In this document: positions 24,928 through 33,613 of the stretch, piece by piece
Layout: every line of letters starts with the position of its first letter
How positions within the stretch are numbered: the stretch's first letter is position 1
DNA from: Actinomycetes bacterium
GTDB lineage: Bacteria > Actinomycetota > Acidimicrobiia > Acidimicrobiales > Palsa-688
DNA: 58,948 nt
Reading direction: 5' to 3'
NCBI GenBank assembly: GCA_021838445.1
Contig: JAKCDU010000022.1
Location: 1-58,948 of the forward strand
Position numbers and translations under genes: made by a program
The notes under the pieces: generated by a model
What the model was told of the DNA's origin: nothing
Seen by the model: the letters and a program-made list of their open reading frames with translations, nothing else
Databases searched by the model: none

Positions 24928-25642
24928 GGTGAGTGACGTATCGGTGCGCTTCGGGGGGACCCACGCCCTCCAGAACGTCACGATCACCGTCGAGGAGGGC
25001 TCGGTCACCGGGCTCATCGGACCCAACGGGGCGGGCAAGACCACCCTGTTCAACGTGGTGACCGGTCTCCTGTCGCCCACCGGAGGCCGGGTGAGCCTCC
25101 ACGGCCGGGATGTGACCGCCGCCGCGCCGGCGCGGCGGGCCCGCCTCGGCCTGGCCCGTACGTTTCAGCGCCTGGAGCTGTTCACTTCCCTGTCGGTCCG
25201 GGACAACATCCGCGTCGCCGGCGACATTCGAAACGGCTGGGGTCGGAGCCACCGCATCAACGTGGCCAAGGAGACCGAGCGGATCATCGAGCTGACCGGG
25301 CTCGGCGACATCGCCGGGCGCGACGTGGCTGACATACCCACCGGGCGGGCCCGGGTGGTGGAGGTGGCCCGTTCGCTCATGACCCAGCCGACGGTCCTGC
25401 TCCTCGACGAGCCCGCCGCCGGCCAGACCGAGCAGGAGACCGAGGTGTTCGGGGTGCTCCTCGGCCGACTCGCCGATTCGGGTCTGGCCATCTGTCTGGT
25501 CGAGCACGACATGTCCCTCGTCATGCGGGTCTCGGCGCGGCTCCATGTGCTCGACTACGGGCAGATTCTGGCCGTGGGTCGACCCGAGGAGATCCAGAAC
25601 GACCCGGCTGTGATCGCCGCCTACCTCGGAGGGGCGGCGTGA
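24914..25642 (+). CDS. livG: ABC transporter ATP-binding protein, LivG type
   Basis: 242 residues. Walker A GPNGAGKTT at 36-44, Q-loop in LARTFQRLELF, Walker B VLLLDEP at 161-167 and the H-loop in CLVEHDM are intact. The signature region reads IPTGRARVVEVAR (141-153) instead of the usual LSYGQQR-type sequence, with Thr-Gly replacing Ser-Gly and no Gln. It energises uptake with the livF product and the fused permease; start and stop overlap both neighbours, so all are one operon. Confidence 0.9.
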   Translation: MPALEVSDVSVRFGGTHALQNVTITVEEGSVTGLIGPNGAGKTTLFNVVTGLLSPTGGRVSLHGRDVTAAAPARRARLGLARTFQRLELFTSLSVRDNIRVAGDIRNGWGRSHRINVAKETERIIELTGLGDIAGRDVADIPTGRARVVEVARSLMTQPTVLLLDEPAAGQTEQETEVFGVLLGRLADSGLAICLVEHDMSLVMRVSARLHVLDYGQILAVGRPEEIQNDPAVIAAYLGGAA

Positions 25643-26382
25643 CGGCGCCGGTCACCGACGACGGCCGGCCGATCGAGGGGGGGGCCGAGCCGATCCTGGA
25701 GTTGGTCGGCGTGCGCGCCGGCTACGGCGCCATCGAGGTCCTCCACGGCGTGGACCTGGTCGTGCCCCGCGGATCCCTCGTGGCCCTGCTCGGCCCCAAC
25801 GGTGGCGGCAAGACCACCACCTTGCGGGTCTGCTCGGGTCTGCTCCGGGTCGCGTCAGGAGAGCTGCGGGTCGCCGGCCGCACGGTCAACGGCGCGGCGG
25901 CCCATGACCTGGCCCGGGTCGGGGTGTGCTCGGTCCCCGAAGGTCGCGGCATCTTCCCCAACCTGACGGTGAGGGAGAACCTCTGGCTGGCGACCGGTAC
26001 CGGGGTGGCCCGCGACAGGGTCGAGTCGGTCGCCTTCGACCGCTTCCCCCGGCTGGGCGAGCGACGCAACCAGTTGGCCGGGACCATGTCGGGGGGTGAG
26101 CAGCAGATGCTGGCCATCGCCCGGGCCCTCGCCACCGAGCCGGTGGTGCTGATCCTCGACGAGCTCTCCATGGGCCTGGCCCCCCTCGTCGTGTCGGCGT
26201 TGTACGAGACCGTCGCCGAACTGGCCAGTTCCGGCATCTCGGTGCTCGTGGCCGAGCAGTTCGCCAAGACCGTCCTGCCCATCGCCCAGTCGGCAGCCAT
26301 CATGCTGCACGGCCGGGTCGTACGGGTGGGTGAACCAGCAGCTGTAGAGGAAGAGCTGGCTTCCGCGTATCTAGGTGGTTGA
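25639..26382 (+). CDS. livF: ABC transporter ATP-binding protein, LivF type
   Basis: 247 residues. Walker A GPNGGGKTT at 52-60, the typical LivF segment GVCSVPEGRGIFPNLTVREN, signature MSGGEQQMLAIARAL, Walker B VLILDELSMGL and a VLVAEQF segment, where LivF carries Gln in place of the H-loop His. It overlaps livG by 4 bp and completes the importer of region C. GTG start. Confidence 0.92.
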   Translation: MTAPVTDDGRPIEGGAEPILELVGVRAGYGAIEVLHGVDLVVPRGSLVALLGPNGGGKTTTLRVCSGLLRVASGELRVAGRTVNGAAAHDLARVGVCSVPEGRGIFPNLTVRENLWLATGTGVARDRVESVAFDRFPRLGERRNQLAGTMSGGEQQMLAIARALATEPVVLILDELSMGLAPLVVSALYETVAELASSGISVLVAEQFAKTVLPIAQSAAIMLHGRVVRVGEPAAVEEELASAYLGG

Positions 26383-26383
26383 G

Positions 26384-26815
26384 ATGTCCGAGAAAGAGAG
26401 CCTGGTGATAGGAGACATGGTGGCCACCAACAGCGCCGGTGCACCGGTAGTGACCGACGACAAGATCGAGGAGTTCCGCTCGGCGGTCAACGAGCTCAAG
26501 CTCAAGACCGGCCGCAGCCGAGGGGACCTGGTCCGCCAGGTGTTGGGCGGTCTCTTGATGGTCGGAGGTTTCGTCGCTGGTCTGATCGTCTACGAGCAGT
26601 CACTCAGCCAGGGAAGTGCCCTGAACCTGGCGTCGGAGCAGATACTGGCGCTGACCCTCCTGGGGCTGGTGGTGATCGGGGGAGCCCTGTTCGTGAGCGC
26701 GTCCATCAGTCGCTTCCTGCGCTTCTGGATGCTGCGCAACCTCTACGAGGGGCAGGCCCACATAGACCGCCTGGTGGCTGGCTACGGCGGCTCACCGGCC
26801 GGCGACGACCGCTAG
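26384..26815 (+). CDS. small two-helix membrane protein of the transporter operon
   Basis: 143 residues from ATG 26384 (GTG 26375 is in frame), with AGGTGG upstream, directly after the livF stop. The N-terminal 65 residues are hydrophilic with a helical segment (IEEFRSAVNELKLKTGRS). Two transmembrane helices follow (VLGGLLMVGGFVAGLIVYEQ and ILALTLLGLVVIGGALFVSA), then a basic aromatic stretch. No family recognised. Its place suggests a transporter accessory or assembly protein. Confidence 0.7.
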   Translation: MSEKESLVIGDMVATNSAGAPVVTDDKIEEFRSAVNELKLKTGRSRGDLVRQVLGGLLMVGGFVAGLIVYEQSLSQGSALNLASEQILALTLLGLVVIGGALFVSASISRFLRFWMLRNLYEGQAHIDRLVAGYGGSPAGDDR

Positions 26816-26851
26816 CCGGTAACCCACAGCCGGTGGTCCCGCCGGCCGCCC

Positions 26852-28564
26852 TCAGCGGGTGGTGACGGTGGCGGTGTCGCGCCCCGACCGCAGTACCCGC
26901 CCGGGTAGCTCGCCGACGGGTTGGCCCGAGCGGATCACCGGTCGGCCGTTGACGAAGACCCGCTCCACCCCGGTCGACTCGGCCGTCAGGCGCAGGCTGT
27001 CGCCGGGCAGGTCGTAGACCCGCCGGGCGGGACCGCTGTCCACTGTCGTCGGGTCGAGCACGACCAGGTCGGCGTAGGCGCCCTCGGCGATGCGGCCCCG
27101 GTCCACCAGGCCGAACAGCCGCGCCGGGGCGTCGGTCATCAACTCCACGGCCCGCTCCACGCTCACCAGGCGCCGGCCCCGGAGGGAATCGGCGAGGAAG
27201 CGTGTCGGATAGGACGACCCCAGCATGCGGTCCAGGTGGGCTCCCGCGTCGGACCCGCCGATGAGCACGGTGTCCTCGGCCCACAGCCGGCGGCGGGCCT
27301 CCCAGTCCTCAGGGCCGTCTCCGGCCGGCAGGGGCCACAGCACCGTCTTGAAATCGTCGGCGCTGGTGATGTCCACCAGGGCGTCGGCCGGGTGCACCCC
27401 CATCTCGGCGGCGATCTCGGTGACGAGCCGGCCCTCGTAGCGGCGGTTGGCCGGCGAGAAGGTGTCGCCGATGCGGTACTTGGAGAAGTCGGCCAGGCGC
27501 TCGAACACCGTCCCTCGGGCCGCCGCCCGCATCTGTTCGCGTACCGACGGGTCGCGCAGCTTGGCGATCTTCTCGTCACGGGGCAGGGAGAGGATCTCCT
27601 GCCATCCGGGGATGAGCCAAAGGGCGCAGAAGGTGCCCAGGCTCATGTTGTTATCCGCAAAAATCGGCATGGTGAGTGCCACTACTCGGCCCCCGAGCTC
27701 GGCGGCGCGGGTGGATGGACGCAGCTGCTGAGCGGTGCGCTCCTCTTGGCCGGCCGCCACGCCGAGCACGTTCCAGTTGAGCGGCCGGTTGGCGCGGGCG
27801 CTCATCTGGGCCATGAGCTCGACCTCGGCGTCGGAGAACCCTCGCAGGCATCCCTCCACGATCGCCTCGAGGGTGGTGCCGGGATAGCGGCCGACCACGT
27901 CGCACAGCTCGAGGAGCTCGGCCTCGGAGGCGACGCGACTGGGCACGGGATGATTGTCCCCGTCGTTGTGGGTGGACGACCGGGTGGTGGAAAGTCCCAG
28001 CCCTCCAGCCGTCAGGCACTCCTCGAGGAGTCTCACCAGCTGCTCGACCTCTCGGGGTCCGGACTGGCGTTCGCTGGCTTCGGCGCCGAGCACGTAGCGA
28101 CGCAGCGCGCAGTGACCGACGAGGAAGCCGGCGTTGACCGCGATGCGCCCTTCGAGCCGGTCGAGGTATTCACCGAAGGACTCCCACGACCAGTCGATGC
28201 CGTGCTCGAGAGCCTCGAGGGGCATGCCCTCGACCTTGGCCATCATGCGCCGGGTGTAATCGGCGTCGGCGGCCTTGAGGGGGGCCAGCGTGAAGCCGCA
28301 GTTGCCGCCGATCACAGAGGTGACGCCATGCAGCGACGACGGCGTGGCGTAGGCGTCCCAGTGGAGCTGGGCGTCGTAGTGGGTGTGGGGGTCCACGAAT
28401 CCGGGCGTGACCATCAGCCCGTCGGCGTCGACGACCTCGCGAGCCGGCTCGTCGACGGCACCGATACTGACGATGCGGTCGTCCCGGACGCCGATGTCGG
28501 TCACTCGCGACGCTGCACCTGTGCCGTCGATGACGTTCCCACCCTTGATCAGGTAGTCGAGCAC
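26852..28564 (-). CDS. amidohydrolase, N-acyl-D-amino-acid deacylase-like
   Basis: 570 residues from GTG 28564, preceded by GGGAGGG; the frame is open slightly upstream. LDYLIKGGNVIDGTGA opens the beta domain, GFVDPHTHYDAQLHWD gives the HxH metal motif, SVIGGNCGFTLAP is the family's cysteine-containing loop, GSDAGAHLDRM the catalytic Asp, and FGLVDRGRIAEGAYADLVVLDP the closing beta segment. This is the D-aminoacylase/dihydropyrimidinase-like group. The acylated substrate is unknown. It diverges from the aldehyde dehydrogenase and may process an imported amide. Confidence 0.82.
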   Translation of the reverse strand: MLDYLIKGGNVIDGTGAASRVTDIGVRDDRIVSIGAVDEPAREVVDADGLMVTPGFVDPHTHYDAQLHWDAYATPSSLHGVTSVIGGNCGFTLAPLKAADADYTRRMMAKVEGMPLEALEHGIDWSWESFGEYLDRLEGRIAVNAGFLVGHCALRRYVLGAEASERQSGPREVEQLVRLLEECLTAGGLGLSTTRSSTHNDGDNHPVPSRVASEAELLELCDVVGRYPGTTLEAIVEGCLRGFSDAEVELMAQMSARANRPLNWNVLGVAAGQEERTAQQLRPSTRAAELGGRVVALTMPIFADNNMSLGTFCALWLIPGWQEILSLPRDEKIAKLRDPSVREQMRAAARGTVFERLADFSKYRIGDTFSPANRRYEGRLVTEIAAEMGVHPADALVDITSADDFKTVLWPLPAGDGPEDWEARRRLWAEDTVLIGGSDAGAHLDRMLGSSYPTRFLADSLRGRRLVSVERAVELMTDAPARLFGLVDRGRIAEGAYADLVVLDPTTVDSGPARRVYDLPGDSLRLTAESTGVERVFVNGRPVIRSGQPVGELPGRVLRSGRDTATVTTR

Positions 28565-28757
28565 CGATCCCTCCCTTCGTTGCCGCCTGTGGAGCATAGC
28601 AACGGGTATCGATCGCCGATCGGTCCGGCGGACAGTGGTGAGACCAAGCTGTCATACTCGGTGGGCAAGTGATGGGGGAGCGGTCGTCTCGGGTAGGGGG
28701 TCCGGTTGCGGGTCCACGGCTTCGGATGCGACCGCCGAGCAACGGGAGGACCTATCG

Positions 28758-30242
28758 ATGACCACTTCGGCGGTGGACGTGGGACGCGACTACCACCTCT
28801 GGATCGGTGGCCAGCCGGTCAAGGGTTCCAGCGGGAGCTACGAGGTGGTCAACCCGGCCACCGAGGAGGTGGTAGGCACCGCCCCGGAGGCTTCGGCCGA
28901 GGACGCCGCGGAGGCGGCGGCCGCGGCGCGGGCGGCCTTCCCGTCGTGGTCGCAGACGACCCCCGATGAGCGGGCCGCCCTGCTCAACCGGGCCGCCGAC
29001 CTGCTCACCGAGCACTACAACGAGTTCGTGCCCCTCGTGCAGGCCGAGACCGGCTCCACCATGGCCATGGCCCAGATGGCCCAGGTGGGGGGCACCATCG
29101 CCCGGATCCGCCGCTACGCCCGAGGCGCCCTCGAGCCGCTCGACGTCTCGTTCATGCCTGTACCCAACCTCGGGGGCGGTCCTCACGCCACCTCAGGCGG
29201 GGTGTTCAACGCCGCCGCCGTCCGGCTCCCCGTCGGGGTGGTGGCCTGCATCAAGGCCTACAACGTGCCGATGAACAACGTGATGGGCACCCTCGGGCCG
29301 GCCCTGGCCACCGGCAACACCGTGGTGGTGAAGCCGGCTGGCCAGGATCCGCTGGCGGTGATCCGCCTGGTCGAACTGTTCCACGAAGCCGGCTTCCCCC
29401 CCGGTGTGGTCAATCTCGTGGTCGGCTCGGGCCCCGACTCGGCTCGGGCCCTGGTGTCGTCGCCCGACGTGGACATGGTCAGCTTCACGGGTAGTACGGG
29501 CATCGGGACGCAGATCGCCGAGGCGGCCGGGCGGGACCTCAAACGGGTGTTGATGGAGCTGGGGGGCAAGGGGGCGGCGCTGGTGTTCGACTCGGCGGAC
29601 ATCGACCGCATGGCCCAGGACACGGCCAGCACCTTCACCTACCACGCCGGCCAGATCTGCACCGCCCCGACCCGACTGATCACCCAGCGCAAGGTCTACG
29701 ACGAGTGTGTGGAGAAGCTGGCCCGTATCGCTCGTTCCGTGCCCGTCGGCGACCCGACGGATCCCTCCACGGTGGTGGGCCCGGTGATAACCCGCGCTCA
29801 TCAGGAGCGTATCCTCGGCTACGTGCGCTCGGGCATCGAGGAGGGGGGAACGCTCGTCGCCGGCAGTGCCGAGCCGGCCGCCTCGCAGGGGTTCTACGTC
29901 AGCCCGACGGTCATAGCTGACTGCCGGCCCGGCATGCGGGCGGTGCAAGAGGAGATCTTCGGCCCAGTGGTGGTGGCCATGCCCTTCGACGACGAGGAGG
30001 AGGGGATCGCTCTCGCCAACTCGACTGATTTCGGGCTGTACAGCTACGTCTGGACGGGCGACACGGCCCAGGGGATGCGCGTGGCCCGACGGATCCGGGC
30101 CGGCAACATCGGCCTCAACACCGTCGGACGGCACATGGAGGCGCCGTTCGGTGGCTTCAAGAAGAGCGGTATCGGTCGCGACGGAGGGTCCTACGGCCTG
30201 CTGGCCTACACCGAATTGCAGAGCATCGTCTGGCCCGGTTGA
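28758..30242 (+). CDS. NAD(P)-dependent aldehyde dehydrogenase
   Basis: 494 residues from ATG 28758, with GGGAGGA upstream; earlier in-frame starts lack family text. KPAGQDP includes the NAD-binding Lys192, KAYNVPMNN the oxyanion Asn169, MELGGKGA the general base Glu267 and HAGQICTAPTR the nucleophile Cys301. C-terminal EEIFGPVVVAMPFDDEEEG and PFGGFKKSGIGRDGG are standard. It oxidises an aldehyde to a carboxylic acid. The SDR that follows 43 bp later could supply the aldehyde from an alcohol. Confidence 0.92.
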   Translation: MTTSAVDVGRDYHLWIGGQPVKGSSGSYEVVNPATEEVVGTAPEASAEDAAEAAAAARAAFPSWSQTTPDERAALLNRAADLLTEHYNEFVPLVQAETGSTMAMAQMAQVGGTIARIRRYARGALEPLDVSFMPVPNLGGGPHATSGGVFNAAAVRLPVGVVACIKAYNVPMNNVMGTLGPALATGNTVVVKPAGQDPLAVIRLVELFHEAGFPPGVVNLVVGSGPDSARALVSSPDVDMVSFTGSTGIGTQIAEAAGRDLKRVLMELGGKGAALVFDSADIDRMAQDTASTFTYHAGQICTAPTRLITQRKVYDECVEKLARIARSVPVGDPTDPSTVVGPVITRAHQERILGYVRSGIEEGGTLVAGSAEPAASQGFYVSPTVIADCRPGMRAVQEEIFGPVVVAMPFDDEEEGIALANSTDFGLYSYVWTGDTAQGMRVARRIRAGNIGLNTVGRHMEAPFGGFKKSGIGRDGGSYGLLAYTELQSIVWPG

Positions 30243-30285
30243 CACCGGGATGCCCAGACCCAACTGATCCGAGGAGGAAGCGACT

Positions 30286-31107
30286 ATGGGGAAACTCGAC
30301 GGCAAGGTGGCCTTCATCACCGGCGCGGCGCGCGGTCAGGGCCGGGCTCACGCCCTGCGCTTGGCCGAGGAGGGAGCCGACATCATCGCGGTCGACATCT
30401 GCGCTCAGATCGATACGGTCGGGTACCCGCTCGCCACCCCCGAGGACCTCGACGAGACCGCGGCCCTGGTCGAGAAGTTCGGTCGCCGGATCGTCGCTTC
30501 CATAGCCGACGTGCGCGATCTCGAGGCCCTGCGGGCGGCCTTCGATGCCGGGGTGGCAGCCCTCGGGCCGTGCCAGATCGTCGTGGCCAACGCCGGCATC
30601 CATCCCATCGGGACCATGGGGGACCGGGCCGCCGCCGGGTGGCGCGATGCCCTCGACGTGATCCTGACAGGGAGTTGGAACACCCTCCAGGTGAGCATGC
30701 CGCAGATGGTGGAGGCCGGTAAGGGCGGCTCGATCATCCTCATCAGCTCGTCCAACGGCCTGAAGGGCCACACCGATGGTTCCGGGGGCTGGGACGGATA
30801 TGTCGCCGCCAAGCACGGGCTGGTCGGTTTGATGCGCGCCTACGCCTGGTACCTCGGTCCGCACCACATCCGGGTCAACAGCATCCACCCCTCGGGTGTC
30901 CCCACCCCCATGACCATGAACCACCTCTTCGGCGAGTACACGGCCAGTACCCCGCCCGAGCGCCAGTGGCGGCTCGGCAACGCCATGCCCGTCGAGTGGC
31001 TCCAGCCCGAGGACATCGCCAACGCGGTCCTGTGGCTGGCCTCCGATGACGCCCGCTACGTCTCGGGTGTGACTCTGTCGGTGGACGCCGGCTCGAACGT
31101 GCTCTGA
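30286..31107 (+). CDS. mycofactocin-type SDR family oxidoreductase
   Basis: 273 residues. FITGAARGQGRAHALRLAEEGADIIAVDIC is interrupted here only for length; it carries the TGxxxGxG nucleotide motif. The inserted YPLATPEDLDETAALV block after the Asp of strand 2 is characteristic of mycofactocin-coupled SDRs, which hold NAD tightly and pass electrons to mycofactocin. VANAGI, the catalytic Ser in ISSSNGLKG and YVAAKHG (Tyr-x3-Lys) complete the active site. It probably oxidises an alcohol for the preceding aldehyde dehydrogenase. AGGAGG precedes the ATG. Confidence 0.9.
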   Translation: MGKLDGKVAFITGAARGQGRAHALRLAEEGADIIAVDICAQIDTVGYPLATPEDLDETAALVEKFGRRIVASIADVRDLEALRAAFDAGVAALGPCQIVVANAGIHPIGTMGDRAAAGWRDALDVILTGSWNTLQVSMPQMVEAGKGGSIILISSSNGLKGHTDGSGGWDGYVAAKHGLVGLMRAYAWYLGPHHIRVNSIHPSGVPTPMTMNHLFGEYTASTPPERQWRLGNAMPVEWLQPEDIANAVLWLASDDARYVSGVTLSVDAGSNVL

Positions 31108-31562
31108 TCCTCGCCGACGGCTCCGGGATCGGCCGGGCCGGCCTCCCGGCCCCAGGACACGTCGACAGGGACGATGCCCTGCCGGTTCAGCAGGTCGGCG
31201 AAGCCGTCGGGGTCGGCCGGCACCGGGGTGGGGTCCCCCGCGTACCACTCGAGGATCTCGGTGCCGCCGGAGCCGGCCACGAGAGGTCCGAACACGCAGC
31301 CTCGGTCGAGCACGACCAGCGTGCCCGGCCCGCAGAGCTCTTGGCCGACGGTGACCGAGCCGGCCAGCACGTATATGGCGTGGTCGCTGGCATGGCCGTG
31401 TCGCTCTATGGTCATGCCGGGGTCGTAGCGGCAGTGGATGAACACCTCGTCCTCGCTTTGGTGGAGGAAGCGCAGGTGGACCCCGACGCGTCTCGACCCG
31501 TGCCTCTGGGCCTTCACCTCCACGGCGGGGACGTCCTCGATGCGCACGATCCTGGGCCCCAT
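31056..31562 (-). CDS. cupin-domain protein
   Basis: 168 residues from ATG 31562 (the frame is open to 31616). PGMTIERHGHASDHAIYVLAGSVTVG supplies the two-His cupin motif 1 and VLDRGCVFGPLVAGSGGTEILEWY motif 2, quoted here in pieces; the fold binds a metal in a small beta barrel. The last 52 bp overlap the convergent SDR 3' end, so the final ~17 residues may be unstructured. Possible roles: small-molecule dioxygenase, isomerase or sensor. It lies upstream of and divergent from the amidohydrolase operon. Confidence 0.72.
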   Translation of the reverse strand: MGPRIVRIEDVPAVEVKAQRHGSRRVGVHLRFLHQSEDEVFIHCRYDPGMTIERHGHASDHAIYVLAGSVTVGQELCGPGTLVVLDRGCVFGPLVAGSGGTEILEWYAGDPTPVPADPDGFADLLNRQGIVPVDVSWGREAGPADPGAVGEDQSTFEPASTDRVTPET

Positions 31563-31624
31563 CAGCCGCAGTCTAGAGGCGCGAGCCGTAGCGTGTGCCG
31601 GGCCGCCCGTCGCCATAGACGCTT

Positions 31625-31649
31625 CTGTCAGGTACTGGTACCGTTACAG
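31625..31649. promoter_or_regulatory. inverted repeat, TetR-type operator candidate
   Basis: Perfect inner arms GGTAC (31631-31635) and GTACC (31638-31642) surround TG; outer CTGT (31625-31628) and ACAG (31646-31649) add imperfect symmetry. It lies in the 191-bp gap between the cupin gene and the divergent amidohydrolase/TetR genes. Size fits a TetR-dimer site, so autoregulation by one of the two TetR proteins downstream is plausible. Confidence 0.45.
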
Positions 31650-31753
31650 GCGGCGCGGGCGCATGCCTCGACCGGGGGGGACCTCTATCGATCCGGCGCT
31701 GACCGGGAAGTCGCAGAGCGTCAGCGGCTGGTTCGAACGACGAAGGAGTTGCC

Positions 31754-32974
31754 ATGTTGGAGATACCTCGGATCATCTCGGTGGACGATCACGTGGTGGA
31801 ACCGCCGGACCTGTGGCAGAGCCGGCTCCCCGAGCGGTTCAAGGAGAGGGGTCCGAGGGTGGAGCGCAAGAGGATCCGCTTCGGTACCGATGGCAAGGGG
31901 GGGCAGGGCGCCCTGGGCTTCTCGGAGACCGACGACGGGGACTGGTGCGACGTTTGGTACTACCAGGACCTCGCCTCGCCTTTCATGATGCTGTCGGCGG
32001 CGGTCGGTTTCGAGGAGGTGGGCTTCGCGGTGACGACCTTCGACGAGGTCCGGCGGGGCGCGTGGGAGCAGTCGGCCCGCCTGGAGGACATGGACGCCAA
32101 CCACACCGAAGCGGCCATCTGCTTCCCCAACACCCTCCCCCGATTCTGCGGCCAGACTTTCCTCGAGCAGCCCGACAAGGAGCTCGGCCTGCTGTGCGTG
32201 CAGGCCTACAACGACTGGATGATCGACGAGTGGTCGGCCGGCGCCGGGCAGGGCCGCCTGATCCCGCTCACCATGGTCCCCCTGTGGGACGCCGAGATGG
32301 CGGCCGAGGAGATCAGGAGATGCGCCGCCAAGGGATCCCACGCGGTGACCTTCCCCGAGAATCCGGTACCTCTCGGCCTGCCGTCGATCCACGACAAGGA
32401 CCGCTTCTGGGATCCCTTCTTCATCGCCTGCCAGGAGACCGAGACGGTGGTGTGCATGCACATCGGGTCGTCGTCGAAGATGCCCTCGACGGCCCCCGAC
32501 GCCCCGTTCATCATCTCCTCGACGCTGACCTTCCAGAACGCCATGGGGTCGCTCTGCGACTACCTGTTCTCCGGGACCCTCGCCCGCTTCCCCGAGTTGA
32601 CCATCGCCTACTCCGAGGGCCAGGTGGGGTGGATGCCCTACATCCTCGAGCGGGCCGACAAGCTGTGGGAGGAGCGCTCCAACAACAGTTTCGGCACGTG
32701 GTTGCCCGAGCCGCCGTCGAGCTATGTGCCCGGCCGGGTCTACGGCTGCATATTCGACGACCGCACCGGACTGCGCAACCGCGACGTGGTGGGCATGGAC
32801 CAGATCTGTTTCGAGACCGACTATCCCCATGCCGACTCCACATATCCCCATTCCAAGGAGACCCTCGCCAAGATCGCCGAGGAGGCGGGACTCGACCAGG
32901 AGGAGCTGTACAAGCTGGCGCGTGGCAACGCCATCAAGGCGTTCGGTCTCCAACGGTGGGGCATCACCGAGTAG
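31754..32974 (+). CDS. amidohydrolase-2 family metal-dependent hydrolase
   Basis: 406 residues from ATG 31754 (GGAG upstream). ISVDDHVVEPPDLW is the family opening in which Asp-x-His replaces the usual HxH; CMHIGSSS, YSEGQVGWMPYILERAD and CFETDYPHADSTYPHS supply the remaining metal His/Asp residues. The family (aminocarboxymuconate-semialdehyde decarboxylase-like) includes decarboxylases and hydratases as well as hydrolases, common in actinobacterial aromatic and steroid pathways. It is followed by two TetR regulators in the same direction. Confidence 0.85.
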   Translation: MLEIPRIISVDDHVVEPPDLWQSRLPERFKERGPRVERKRIRFGTDGKGGQGALGFSETDDGDWCDVWYYQDLASPFMMLSAAVGFEEVGFAVTTFDEVRRGAWEQSARLEDMDANHTEAAICFPNTLPRFCGQTFLEQPDKELGLLCVQAYNDWMIDEWSAGAGQGRLIPLTMVPLWDAEMAAEEIRRCAAKGSHAVTFPENPVPLGLPSIHDKDRFWDPFFIACQETETVVCMHIGSSSKMPSTAPDAPFIISSTLTFQNAMGSLCDYLFSGTLARFPELTIAYSEGQVGWMPYILERADKLWEERSNNSFGTWLPEPPSSYVPGRVYGCIFDDRTGLRNRDVVGMDQICFETDYPHADSTYPHSKETLAKIAEEAGLDQEELYKLARGNAIKAFGLQRWGITE

Positions 32975-32980
32975 TCAGAC

Positions 32981-33613
32981 ATGGTGTCGCACCAGAACCC
33001 GCCCGGCGAGGTCCGTGACCGGCTCCTGTCGGCCGCCCAGCAGGTCTTCGCCCGCTGCGGATATGCCGGAGGGACAGTCGACGACATAATCGCCGCCGCC
33101 GGCACCAGCCGGGCGACCTTCTACCGGTACTTCCGCAGCAAAGAGCACCTCTTCGACGAATTGAGCCGGGCCTGTTTCAAGGAGATGCGCTCGATCACCA
33201 AGGAGTTGGCCGCCGACGACCCGGTGGTGACCGACCCGGAGCGACTGGAGCGGCTGGTCGCCGCCTTCGGGGCCATGCAGGAGCGCCAGCGCGGCGTCAT
33301 CCGGGCCTGGTTGGAGAAGGCCGACCGTCCCGGCTCCTCGGTCCGCAAGGAGGCGGCCCAGACCTTCCATGCGCTGCTCCAGGGGTTGGAGCAGCGCATA
33401 CAGGCCGTCGGCACCCCCTCGGAGGTCGATGCCGAGGTTCAGGCCGCGCTGCTGTTCATCCTCATGACCCGCTCCACCTTCTACGTCCGCCACCGCCATT
33501 CGCGGCTGAACCCCGACGAGCTGACCCCGACCCTCGCCACCATGATCCAACGGGCCTACCTGGGGGGCACTCTCGAGCGACGCAGCCGCCTGAGGGTGGC
33601 CGCAGGAGGATGA
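32981..33613 (+). CDS. TetR family transcriptional regulator (first of a tandem pair)
   Basis: 210 residues, ATG 32981. RDRLLSAAQQVFARCGYAGG followed by TVDDIIAAAGTSRATFYRYF and RSKEHLFDEL is a complete TetR helix-turn-helix at residues ~10-55; the C-terminal ligand domain is divergent. It starts 6 bp after the amidohydrolase stop and overlaps the next TetR gene by 4 bp. The palindrome at 31625-31649 is a candidate site. Confidence 0.9.
   Translation: MVSHQNPPGEVRDRLLSAAQQVFARCGYAGGTVDDIIAAAGTSRATFYRYFRSKEHLFDELSRACFKEMRSITKELAADDPVVTDPERLERLVAAFGAMQERQRGVIRAWLEKADRPGSSVRKEAAQTFHALLQGLEQRIQAVGTPSEVDAEVQAALLFILMTRSTFYVRHRHSRLNPDELTPTLATMIQRAYLGGTLERRSRLRVAAGG

Noticed and set aside
24914-25642. 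LivG judged defective because of its signature motif
   Set aside because: Walker A, Walker B, Q- and H-loops are intact and TG-type signatures occur in actinobacterial LivG, so it is reported only as a variant.
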